NCBI RefSeq assembly: GCF_029840635.1
Contig: NZ_JAOCCU010000039.1
Coordinates: 1-56,474 of the forward strand
Length of the DNA: 56,474 nt
Direction of reading: 5' to 3'
Source: Mitsuaria sp. GD03876
GTDB lineage: Bacteria > Pseudomonadota > Gammaproteobacteria > Burkholderiales > Burkholderiaceae_C
Part shown: positions 1 through 7,130 of the stretch, piece after piece
How the letters are laid out: each line of letters opens with the position of its first letter
Numbering within the stretch: the first letter of the stretch is position 1
Position numbers and translations under genes: made by a program
The notes under the pieces: generated by a model
What the model saw: the letters and a program-made list of their open reading frames with translations, nothing else
Databases searched by the model: none
What the model was told of the DNA's origin: nothing

Positions 1-1
1 C

Positions 2-427
2 GATTTCCCGACGCGCAAGATGCCCTCGCTGTCCCTCGCCGCGCCCGCGCAGGCCAAGGTCGGCGACACGGTCGAGGTCCGACTGGACCTGCGCGACGCC
101 AACCTGCGCGGCCTCATGACGGAGCTGCAGTACAGCGCCGACAAGCTGACGCTGGTCGATGCCGAGGAGGACGAGTACTTCCGCAAGGGCGGCGCGGTGA
201 CGAGCTTCAGCAAGCGCGTCGAGCCCGGCCGCCTGAACCTGAGCGTGCTGCGCAACCAGGCCACCGCGACGCCCGGCGACAACGCCGGCAGCGTCTTCAA
301 GCTGCGCTTCAAGACCACGGCCGCCGGCCGCGCCGAGGTGCGCGTCGGCACGGCACAGCCGGTCTCGCTCGAACCCAACGGCGATCGCCCGACGCTGCCG
401 GCGCCCGCCGTCATCGAGGTGAAGTGA
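2..427 (+). CDS. C-terminal part of a secretin-like protein with a cohesin-type domain (5' end outside window)
   Basis: The reading frame is open from base 2, so only the C-terminus of a longer protein is present. About 140 residues are visible, made of alternating beta strands in the style of a cohesin/dockerin-binding module: a V-G-D-T-V-E-V strand, an L-x-Y-x-x-x-x-L-x-L strand and a final V-x-L/I-E-V strand. Proteins with this tail are known at the end of GspD/PilQ-like outer-membrane secretins in type II-like clusters of beta- and deltaproteobacteria. The secretin assignment rests on that knowledge and on the pseudopilin, GspF and GspE genes directly downstream, not on a visible secretin domain. 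It would form the outer-membrane exit pore. The stop lies 2 bases before the next gene's ATG. Confidence 0.6.
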   Translation, partial: DFPTRKMPSLSLAAPAQAKVGDTVEVRLDLRDANLRGLMTELQYSADKLTLVDAEEDEYFRKGGAVTSFSKRVEPGRLNLSVLRNQATATPGDNAGSVFKLRFKTTAAGRAEVRVGTAQPVSLEPNGDRPTLPAPAVIEVK

Positions 428-429
428 CC

Positions 430-972
430 ATGACGACGCGCCGCGTGCCCGTTGCCCGACCGCGCCTTGCGCGCGGCGGCGACGGCGCGCGCGCGTTCCG
501 GCGCGGCGCCGGCGGCTTCACGCTGATCGAGCTGCTGGTGTGCCTGGCGATCCTCGGTTTCCTGGCCTCGCTGGCCTTGCCGATGGCGGAGATGACGGCG
601 CAGCGCGAGAAGGAGCGCGAGCTCAAGCGCGCGCTCTGGGAGATCCGCGACGCGCTGGACGCCTACCGCGTCGCGCGCGAAAGCGGCGCGGTGCTCGGGC
701 CGAGCGACCGGCCGCCGTATCCCGCGACCTTGAAGGAGCTGACGCTGGAGGTGGCCGACGCGCGCGCCGATCGCCAGGGCCAGACGATCCGTTTCCTGCG
801 CCGCGTGCCGCGCGATCCGTTCGGCGAGCCAGGCGTCCCGGCCGAGCAGACCTGGGGCCTGCGCGGCTACCAGTCCGACGCGGACAACCCGCAACCCGGC
901 GCCGAGGTCTACGACGTGCACTCCAACTCGCCGGCCAAGGGCCTCAACGGCGTGCCGCTGAAGCAATGGTGA
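430..972 (+). CDS. Type II secretion pseudopilin, class III N-terminus
   Basis: A 180-residue prepilin. After a basic leader of about 29 residues comes the prepilin peptidase motif GG-FTLIELLVCLAILGF, with Glu at +5 of the mature form, followed by one hydrophobic assembly helix. The rest is an alpha/beta pseudopilin head with a conserved R-D-P-F-G-E turn, as in GspG-like subunits. A GTG at 424 overlaps the upstream stop, but the ATG at 430 is preferred. The protein should be processed at the inner membrane and built into a periplasmic pseudopilus. It is followed at once by another pseudopilin. Which GspG/H/I/J class it belongs to is not clear. Confidence 0.8.
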   Translation: MTTRRVPVARPRLARGGDGARAFRRGAGGFTLIELLVCLAILGFLASLALPMAEMTAQREKERELKRALWEIRDALDAYRVARESGAVLGPSDRPPYPATLKELTLEVADARADRQGQTIRFLRRVPRDPFGEPGVPAEQTWGLRGYQSDADNPQPGAEVYDVHSNSPAKGLNGVPLKQW

Positions 973-980
973 GGACCGTG

Positions 981-1439
981 ATGCCCCGCGCCGCGCCCCA
1001 CGCCGAAGCCCGTTGCCCGAGCGCCGCCGCCTCGGGCGCCCGACCCGTCGCGCGCCGTCGTGGCGCGGCGCGCGGCTTCACCGTCATCGAGCTGCTGGTG
1101 GTGCTGGCCGCGCTGGCGCTGCTGCTCAGCGTGGCCGCGCCGCGCTACGTGCAGCATGTGGACCGCGCCCGCGACGTCGCGCTGCGCCACAACCTGCAGA
1201 CGATGCGCGACGCGATCGACAAGTTCTACGGCGACCAGGGCCGCTATCCGAAGGAGCTGCCGGAACTGGTCGAGCGCCGCTACCTGCGCGCGATCCCGCT
1301 CGACCCGGTGACGCAGCGCGCGGACACCTGGGTGGCGGTGCCGCCGCGCGCCGGCGAGGCCGAAGGCGAGGGCGTCTCCGACGTGCGCAGCGGCGCGCGC
1401 GAGATCGCCCCGGACGGGAGCAGCTATGCGTCGTGGTGA
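981..1439 (+). CDS. Type II secretion pseudopilin, GspG-like
   Basis: A 152-residue prepilin with a long basic leader of about 31 residues, then RG-FTVIELLVVLAALALLL with Glu5 and a hydrophobic helix. The head carries the GspG-like pattern D-A-I-D-K-F-Y-G-D-Q-G-R-Y-P and I-P-L-D-P. The ATG at 981 was chosen because a GAGGA sequence lies about 5 bases upstream. An in-frame ATG at 966 would overlap the previous gene by 7 bp and has no better site. The 3' end overlaps the next gene by 14 bp, indicating translational coupling. It probably contributes to the same pseudopilus as its neighbours. Confidence 0.8.
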   Translation: MPRAAPHAEARCPSAAASGARPVARRRGAARGFTVIELLVVLAALALLLSVAAPRYVQHVDRARDVALRHNLQTMRDAIDKFYGDQGRYPKELPELVERRYLRAIPLDPVTQRADTWVAVPPRAGEAEGEGVSDVRSGAREIAPDGSSYASW

Positions 1440-1887
1440 ACGCGGCTACGGCCTGGTCGCGGTGCTGGTGCTGATCGCGCTGGCGTCGATGGCGCTGTCG
1501 GTGACCGCGCAGTCCTGGGCCAACGAGTCCCGCCGCGAGAAGGAACAGCAGCTGCTGCGCATCGGCACGCTGTACGTGCAGGCGCTGGAGCGTTACCGGC
1601 GCAGCTCGCCCGGCACCGACAAGCGGCTGCCGCAGGAGCTGGAGGAGCTGCTGATGGACCAGCGCTTCGTCGGCACCGTGCGCCACCTGCGCCGGCTCTA
1701 TCCCGACCCGGTCGGCGGCACCGGCCAGTGGGGCGTGGTGCGCGGCGACGACGGCCGCGTGCGCGGCGTCTACAGCCTCAGCGAGGACGAGCCGCTGATC
1801 GACGCCGCGGTGCGCCGCCCGGGGCTGCTGCTGGCGCCGGCCCGGCGTTATTCGGATTGGAAGTTCGTCGTGGACTCCGAGAAATGA
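1426..1887 (+). CDS. Atypical pseudopilin lacking Glu5 (minor or tip subunit candidate)
   Basis: A 153-residue protein with a very short leader (MRRGERG), then Y-G-L-V-A-V-L-V-L-I-A-L and a single hydrophobic helix, followed by an amphipathic stretch rich in Arg/Glu and a small head. It looks like a prepilin but has Ala where the invariant Glu5 should be. Known pseudopilins without Glu5 are GspK-type tip subunits, so a minor or tip role is inferred. It overlaps the preceding pseudopilin by 14 bp and the following gspG by 4 bp. The closing W-K-F-V-V motif near the end is typical of pseudopilins of this cluster type. Confidence 0.7.
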   Translation: MRRGERGYGLVAVLVLIALASMALSVTAQSWANESRREKEQQLLRIGTLYVQALERYRRSSPGTDKRLPQELEELLMDQRFVGTVRHLRRLYPDPVGGTGQWGVVRGDDGRVRGVYSLSEDEPLIDAAVRRPGLLLAPARRYSDWKFVVDSEK

Positions 1888-2351
1888 GAGACCTGAGCAA
1901 CATGAAGCACATCGCTCCCTCCCTTCGTCCTGCCCGCGCCGCCCGGCGCGTCCGCGGCTTCACGCTGCTGGAACTGCTGGTGGTGATCCTGATCATCGGC
2001 CTGCTGACCGGCATCGTCGGCCCGCGTTTCCTGAGCCAGATCTCGCGCTCCGAGGTGACGACGGCCAAGGCGCAGCTCGACGCGATCGACAAGGCGCTGC
2101 AGGCCTACCGCATCGACATGGGCCGCTATCCCGACGCGACCGAGGGCCTGACCGCGCTGGTGCGCAGCGACGTCAACGACCCGCGCTGGCGCGGTCCCTA
2201 CCTGAAGGGCGAGCTGCCCAACGACCCGTGGGGCATGCCCTACCAGTACAAGCTGCCCTCGCAGGTGCCGGGCAAGGACTACGAGCTGTTCAGCTTCGGC
2301 CGCGACCGCGTGGCCGGCGGCACCGGCGACGACGCCGACATCCAGCTCTGA
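1884..2351 (+). CDS. gspG: Major pseudopilin GspG
   Basis: A 155-residue protein with leader, then RG-FTLLELLVVILIIGLL with Glu5. The head has all the GspG hallmarks: A-Q-L-D-A-I-D-K-A-L, Y-R-x-D-M-G-R-Y-P, G-L-x-A-L, a W-R-G-P-Y-L motif, N-D-P-W-G, and a closing aspartate-rich G-x-G-D-D-A-D region that binds calcium in the family. It is the main subunit of the periplasmic pseudopilus. The ATG at 1884 overlaps the previous stop (ATGA). An internal ATG at 1902 is possible and would also leave a normal prepilin leader. Confidence 0.9.
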   Translation: MRDLSNMKHIAPSLRPARAARRVRGFTLLELLVVILIIGLLTGIVGPRFLSQISRSEVTTAKAQLDAIDKALQAYRIDMGRYPDATEGLTALVRSDVNDPRWRGPYLKGELPNDPWGMPYQYKLPSQVPGKDYELFSFGRDRVAGGTGDDADIQL

Positions 2352-2394
2352 GGCCGCCGTCCCGCCGCTTCCGATCACGACGTCCCCGACCGGC

Positions 2395-3615
2395 ATGAAG
2401 CTTCGCGTCCGCCTGCTCGATCCCGTGCGCATGACCGTCAGCGAGGAGCTGATGGAGGCGCCGTCGCGCGAGTCGCTCGGCGCGCGCCTGCCCGACGGCC
2501 GCAAGGTGCTGGCCGCCGAGCCGGTGCGCGAGCCCGCCGGCCTGCGCGCCGAGGGCGAGGGAAGCGGCGCGGCCGGGGCCCGCGCGCGCGCGCTCGACAT
2601 CGCCTGGTGGTGCCAGGAGCTGCGCACGCTGCTGGTGGCGGGGATGACGGTGGTGGAGGCGATCGAGACGCTGCAGGCGCAGTCCGGCGAGGACCGCGCG
2701 CGCGCCGAGCTGCAGTCCGCGCTGCTGGCGCAGCTGCATCGCGGCAAGGCGCTGTCGGTGGCGATGGAGGCGCTGGGCCGCTTCCCGATGGTGCTGGTGG
2801 CCAGCGTGCGCGCCAGCGAGCGCAGCAGCTCGCTGGCCGAGGCGCTGTCGGAGTACCTGCGGTACCACGAGATGGTCGAGACGCTGCGCAAGAAGGTCGT
2901 CAGCGCCGCGATCTACCCGAGCCTGGTGCTGGGCCTGGGCCTGCTGGTCAGCGGCTTCCTGATCGTGGTCGTGCTGCCGCGCTTCTCCTCGATGTACGCC
3001 GACCTGCATGGCGAGATGAGCTGGTCCACCCACCTGCTGACGGTCGCCAGCGGCTTCGTGCGGGAACACCGCGTCGGCATCCTGGCCGCGGCCGCGGCGC
3101 TGGTGGCGCTCGGCGTGGTGGCCTGGCGCCAGGGCGCGATCCAGCGCGCGGCGATGCGCGCCGCGGGCGTCATCCCGCCGGTACGGCGCGCGCTGCGCGA
3201 GTTCCGGCTGGCCAAGCTGTACCACTCGATGACGGTGATGTTCCGCGGCGGCTACACGCTGGACGAGACGCTGCTGCGCTGCGAGGGCCTGGCGCTGGGC
3301 GAGGCGATGGACGAGTCGATGCGCACCGCCCGGGCCGCGCTGACGCGCGGCGTGCGCGTGTCCACCGCCTTCTCCGAATCCGGCCTGACCGACACGGTGA
3401 CGCAGCGCCTGCTCGCGGTGGGCGAGCGCTCCGGCAACTTCGAGCGCGTGCTGCAGACCATCGCCGAGCGGCATGCCGGCAGCTTCGCGGCGTTCATGGA
3501 CCGCGCCACGCGCATCGTCGAGCCGCTGATGCTGCTGCTCGTGTCGCTGCTGGTGGGCAGCATCGTGGTGCTGATGTACCTGCCGATCTTCGACATCGCC
3601 AGCAGCATCCGCTGA
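2395..3615 (+). CDS. gspF: Inner-membrane platform protein GspF
   Basis: A 406-residue protein with the two-fold repeated GspF/PilC domain architecture. The first cytoplasmic helical domain (about residues 65-165) contains L-R-T-L-L-V-A-G-M-T-V-V-E-A. Membrane segments follow near residues 170-200 and 225-245. The second copy (about 265-375) contains L-Y-H-S-M-T-V-M-F-R-G-G-Y-T, and a last membrane segment lies near 378-400. It anchors the pseudopilus assembly machine and couples to the GspE ATPase, whose gene starts 38 bases downstream. The length is normal. No clear ribosome binding site precedes the start. Confidence 0.9.
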   Translation: MKLRVRLLDPVRMTVSEELMEAPSRESLGARLPDGRKVLAAEPVREPAGLRAEGEGSGAAGARARALDIAWWCQELRTLLVAGMTVVEAIETLQAQSGEDRARAELQSALLAQLHRGKALSVAMEALGRFPMVLVASVRASERSSSLAEALSEYLRYHEMVETLRKKVVSAAIYPSLVLGLGLLVSGFLIVVVLPRFSSMYADLHGEMSWSTHLLTVASGFVREHRVGILAAAAALVALGVVAWRQGAIQRAAMRAAGVIPPVRRALREFRLAKLYHSMTVMFRGGYTLDETLLRCEGLALGEAMDESMRTARAALTRGVRVSTAFSESGLTDTVTQRLLAVGERSGNFERVLQTIAERHAGSFAAFMDRATRIVEPLMLLLVSLLVGSIVVLMYLPIFDIASSIR

Positions 3616-3653
3616 GCGCCGATCCCCCGACTTCCGATGAGAGACCTCCGCCG

Positions 3654-5267
3654 ATGACCGCCGATCCCCGCCAGGACTTCCGCGCCGCGCTGCAGGCCGC
3701 GCGGCGCCAGGCCGCCCCGGCCGGCGCCGAGTCCGTGCTCGACCACCTGCTGCGCGACGCCGCGTGGCGCGACCGCCTGGGCGCGCTGCTGCGCGAGACC
3801 GGCGGCATGGAGATGCTGGCGGCCGGCCAGCGCGCGGTGCCTGACCTGGCGTTGCTCGGCGCGTCCGGCGCGGCGCTGGCGCGGCAGCTGCGCGCGGTGC
3901 CGGTGCGCCTGGACGGCGACGCCGACCGGCTGCGCCTGGCGATGGCCGACCCCTGGGACGACAACGCGCTGCGCCGCGCCGCGCAGGCAATGGGCCGGCG
4001 CGTGCCCGCGATCGCGGCGACGCGCGCGCAGCTCGACGAGTGGTGCGGCGCGACCGCCGCGCCCGCCGGCGAGGCCGGGAGCGACGCGCCGGAGGGGCCG
4101 GTGGTGGCCTTCGTCGACCAGGCGCTGCGCCGCGCCTACGAGGTCGGCGCCAGCGACATCCACTTCGAATGCGACCGTCAGGGCGTGACGGTGCGGCTGC
4201 GCCGCGACGGCGTGCTGATGCCGCATGGCCGGATGGAAGGCACGCGGCAGGCGGAGGAGGCGATCTCCCGCATCAAGGTGCTGGCGCAGCTCGACATCAC
4301 CGAGCGCCGGCTGCCGCAGGACGGCCGCTTCCGCGTCGCGCTGGGCGTGGGCGAGCTGGACCTGCGGGTGTCGGTGATCCCGAGCGTGTTCGGCGAGGAC
4401 GCGGTGCTGCGGCTGCTGGACAAGGCGCAGCTGCGCGATCCGGCGGACCAGGTGTCGCTGGACCTGCTGGGCTTCGACGCCGCGGGCGCCGCGATGATCC
4501 GCGAGCTGGCCGGGCTGCCGCACGGCATGCTGCTGGTCACGGGGCCGACCGGCAGCGGCAAGACGACGACGGTCTACGCGGCGCTGTCGGAGGTCAACAA
4601 CGGCATCGAGAAGATCGTCACCATCGAGGACCCGGTCGAGTACGAGCTCGCCGGCGTGCTGCAGGTGCCGGTGAACGAGCGCAAGGGCCTGACCTTCGCC
4701 AAGGGCCTGCGCGCGATCCTGCGGCATGACCCGGACCGCATCCTGGTCGGCGAGATCCGCGACGCGGAGACGGCGGAGATCGCGGTGCAGTCCGCGCTGA
4801 CCGGCCACCAGGTGCTGACGACGGTGCATGCCAACAGCGTGTTCGACGTGACCGGGCGTTTCAAGCACTTCGACCTGGACATGTTCGGCTTCATGGCCGC
4901 GCTCAACGGCGTGATCGTGCAGCGGCTGGTGCGCTGCCTGTGCCCGCACTGCGTGGCCGACCGGCCGGCGGTGGCGCGCGAGCAGCAGTGGTTCCTCGAC
5001 ACCGGCCATCCGCGGCCGGAGACGATGCCGCGGGCGGTCGGCTGCGATGCCTGCGCGGGCACCGGCTACAAGGGCCGGCGCGTGATCGCGGAGGTGCACA
5101 CGATCGACGACGGCTTCCGCGACCTGGTCACGACCGGGGCGCCGGTGTCGGCGTTGCGGGAGCATGTGTACCGGCAGGGCGTGAGGACGCTGTCGCAGCT
5201 GGGCGCCGACATGGTGAGCCGGCGCGAGACGAGTTCCGAGGAGATCAAGCGTGTGGTGGGCTGGTAG
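3654..5267 (+). CDS. gspE: Secretion ATPase GspE
   Basis: A 537-residue hexameric secretion ATPase that powers pseudopilus assembly from the cytoplasmic face. The N-terminal domain (1-130) is divergent. The catalytic part has a Walker A GPTGSGKTT at about 297-305, the Asp box around T-I-E-D-P-V-E-Y, a Walker B-like R-H-D-P-D-R-I-L-V-G-E-I-R-D at about 357, and the His box T-T-V-H-A-N. A four-cysteine zinc motif follows: C-L-C-P-H-C near 427 and C-D-A-C near 464. These are diagnostic for GspE/PilB. The 3' end overlaps the next gene by 17 bp. GTG and ATG codons further upstream in frame lie inside gspF and were rejected. Confidence 0.92.
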   Translation: MTADPRQDFRAALQAARRQAAPAGAESVLDHLLRDAAWRDRLGALLRETGGMEMLAAGQRAVPDLALLGASGAALARQLRAVPVRLDGDADRLRLAMADPWDDNALRRAAQAMGRRVPAIAATRAQLDEWCGATAAPAGEAGSDAPEGPVVAFVDQALRRAYEVGASDIHFECDRQGVTVRLRRDGVLMPHGRMEGTRQAEEAISRIKVLAQLDITERRLPQDGRFRVALGVGELDLRVSVIPSVFGEDAVLRLLDKAQLRDPADQVSLDLLGFDAAGAAMIRELAGLPHGMLLVTGPTGSGKTTTVYAALSEVNNGIEKIVTIEDPVEYELAGVLQVPVNERKGLTFAKGLRAILRHDPDRILVGEIRDAETAEIAVQSALTGHQVLTTVHANSVFDVTGRFKHFDLDMFGFMAALNGVIVQRLVRCLCPHCVADRPAVAREQQWFLDTGHPRPETMPRAVGCDACAGTGYKGRRVIAEVHTIDDGFRDLVTTGAPVSALREHVYRQGVRTLSQLGADMVSRRETSSEEIKRVVGW

Positions 5268-6003
5268 GCGCGCGGGGGTGCGGACGGCGATCGCCTATGC
5301 CGGCGAGGGCGCGGTGCGCCTGGCGCAGGGCGGGGTGTTGATGGCGTCGGCGCGCGTGGACGGCCGCGAGGCCGCGCTGGCCGCGCTGGCGGCCGGCTGG
5401 AAGGACGTGCCGGCCGGCACGCGGCTGCGTGTCGCGGTCAGCGGCGCGGTGTGCCGGCCCTACCTGCTGCCGGAGGTCGAGGGCGTCACCGGCGAGGCCG
5501 ACTGGGCCGCGATCGCGGCCTCGCTGGTCGAGGAGTCGACCGGCCTGCCGTCCGACAGCCCGGTGTGGCTGGATGCCGGTCAGGCGTCGCCGCGCCTGGC
5601 GGTCGCGATCGACGCGGCGTGGTTGCGTGGGCTGGAATCGCTGGCCGGACGTCGCCTGGAGAGCGTGCGGCCGTGGTGGGCGATGGCGATCGACGCGGCG
5701 CGCGCCGCGTCAGCGTCAGCCACTGCATCGCCGTCGCCGGCTGCGGGGGCGGCTGGCGGCCGGCACGGCCTGGCCGTCGCCGACAGCGAGGCGCTGGTGC
5801 TGCTGCTGGCCGAGGGCGACACGTATCGCGTGGCGCAGACCTACACGCTCGACGGCGAGCCGGCGGATGCGGTGCTCAACCGCGCGCTGGTCACGCATGA
5901 CTGGCCGGCGGAGTCGGTGTCGCTCGTCGAATTCGAGGGCGGCGCCTTGCCAGGCCAGGGCGTGGCCGAGGCATTGCCATTCAGCAAGGAGGCCTCGGCA
6001 TGA
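5251..6003 (+). CDS. PilM/GspL-like cytoplasmic scaffold protein
   Basis: A 250-residue protein without membrane segments. I do not recognise a strict family match. The start (R-T-A-I-A-Y-A-G-E-G-A-V-R-L-A) and the alternating V-A-V/L-A-V-A strands suggest an actin-like GspL or PilM cytoplasmic domain, and the position between gspE and a PilN-like gene supports that. An alanine/serine-rich linker at about 150-170 joins two halves. The GTG start at 5251 is chosen because GAGGAG lies 7 bases upstream; a GTG at 5278 is an alternative. It overlaps gspE by 17 bp and the next gene by 4 bp. The likely role is to link GspE to the inner-membrane platform. Confidence 0.6.
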   Translation: MWWAGRRAGVRTAIAYAGEGAVRLAQGGVLMASARVDGREAALAALAAGWKDVPAGTRLRVAVSGAVCRPYLLPEVEGVTGEADWAAIAASLVEESTGLPSDSPVWLDAGQASPRLAVAIDAAWLRGLESLAGRRLESVRPWWAMAIDAARAASASATASPSPAAGAAGGRHGLAVADSEALVLLLAEGDTYRVAQTYTLDGEPADAVLNRALVTHDWPAESVSLVEFEGGALPGQGVAEALPFSKEASA

Positions 6004-6521
6004 GGGCGCTGAAGGTGGAGTTCGCGCCCGCGCGACGGCCGCTGGCGGCCTTGACCGCCTGGGCCGTGGCCTGCGCGCTGGTGACCGCGGGGCTGGGCGT
6101 CGGTGCCTGGCGGGCGTGGGAGCGGCGGCAGGACCTGGCCGCGGCGACCGCGCGCGATGCCCAGGAGACGGCGCGGCTGCAGGCCACGCTGCGCGAGCGG
6201 GCTGACCGAGCGGCCGCGTCGGCGGTGCCGCCGAGCTACGCGCGCGATGCGTTGACCGTCGCCCGCACGGCGGCCTTCCCGATGCAGCCGGTGTTGCGCG
6301 CGTTGGAGACGGTGGCCGTCGACGGCGTCCGGGTGACCGGCATCGAACTCAACGCCGCGCGCGGCGGCGCCGACGTGACGCTGGAGTTCGACGACTACAA
6401 GGCGTTGCTCGCCTATCTGGAGTTGCTCAACGAGGGCGAGACGGTGCAGCGCTGGTCGCTGGTGCGCGCCGAGGCGTCGGGCACGCGGCGCCAGGCGGTG
6501 ATCCGGTCGACCTGGTCGTGA
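6000..6521 (+). CDS. PilN/GspM-like single-pass inner-membrane protein
   Basis: A 173-residue protein with a short cytoplasmic N-terminus, one membrane helix at about 16-38, a predicted coiled stretch rich in Ala/Arg/Glu (40-75), and a small periplasmic alpha/beta domain ending in R-x-x-A-V-I-R-S-T-W. This layout is that of PilN, or of the periplasmic half of GspL. The ATGA overlap with the upstream gene indicates tight coupling. It is the last gene of the secretion operon. No PilO/GspM partner follows, because the next gene is convergent and belongs to another unit. Confidence 0.65.
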   Translation: MRALKVEFAPARRPLAALTAWAVACALVTAGLGVGAWRAWERRQDLAAATARDAQETARLQATLRERADRAAASAVPPSYARDALTVARTAAFPMQPVLRALETVAVDGVRVTGIELNAARGGADVTLEFDDYKALLAYLELLNEGETVQRWSLVRAEASGTRRQAVIRSTWS

Positions 6522-6560
6522 GCGGCGCGGGGCCGGAGCCGGCCCGCGCGCCGCTGCCGA

Positions 6561-6896
6561 TCAATACAGCACCATGTAGTCGGGCGACCCGTAGACCGCA
6601 TTCTTCGCGCTGCAGTTGTCCAGCGTGGGCCAGTAGAAGGTCAGCGGCCGGTCGGCCAGCTTGGCCGACAGCATCATCGCCAGGGCGTTCTTGTTCTTCT
6701 CCGGCGTGCCCCAGTTGATCTGGCACCAGCCGTTGCTGCAGGTGTTGTCGGTCTGGAAGAAGATGCCGCCGTTGCTGTGCAGGATGGCCATGCTCACGCG
6801 TTCGGTGCAGTGGACGCCGGCCTGCGCCAGCGGGGCATGCAGCGTGGCGCCGAGCGCCAGCGCGGCGAGGGTGGAACGGATCAATGCGCGTTTCAT
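6561..6896 (-). CDS. Small secreted four-cysteine protein, copy 1 of a local family
   Basis: A 111-residue protein with a clear Sec signal peptide cleaved after A-Q-A (about residue 26). The mature part of about 85 residues holds four cysteines, the pattern C-x-I-N-W, a central helix A-M-M-L-S-A-K-L-A-D-R-P-L-T, and an end Y-M-V-L-Y. The ATG at 6896 follows an AGGGAG site 5 bases upstream; a further upstream ATG is not supported. It shares strand and cysteine order with the small proteins at 15034-15393 and 15469-15795, on the other side of the SpvB/RHS genes. Its function is unknown. The weak resemblance to the small beta-barrel B-subunits of AB5 toxins is inference only. Confidence 0.75.
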   Translation of the reverse strand: MKRALIRSTLAALALGATLHAPLAQAGVHCTERVSMAILHSNGGIFFQTDNTCSNGWCQINWGTPEKNKNALAMMLSAKLADRPLTFYWPTLDNCSAKNAVYGSPDYMVLY

Positions 6897-7130
6897 GAGA
6901 ACTCCCTGGGGTGTCGTGTTTGAAAAATCCGGCGCGGATTTTGGCAACGACTGGCACCGCTGGATGGCGATTTGATCGGTGTCCCCCGTCAGGGGGAGGA
7001 GGGTTCCCTAATACCGCCGGGATCCCGTCGGCCTAGGATCCGCCATCCGCCTCCCCAAGCGTCCGCAGTTGCGCGAGGAGGCGATCGAGCCGGCGCTTCC
7101 CCGCGCGGCCCGCTCCCAGGGAGGGATCAC

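Noticed and set aside
2607-3653. Upstream extension of the GspE frame through gspF
   Set aside because: The extension is Arg/Gly-rich shadow sequence. The ATG at 3654 gives a GspE of normal length.
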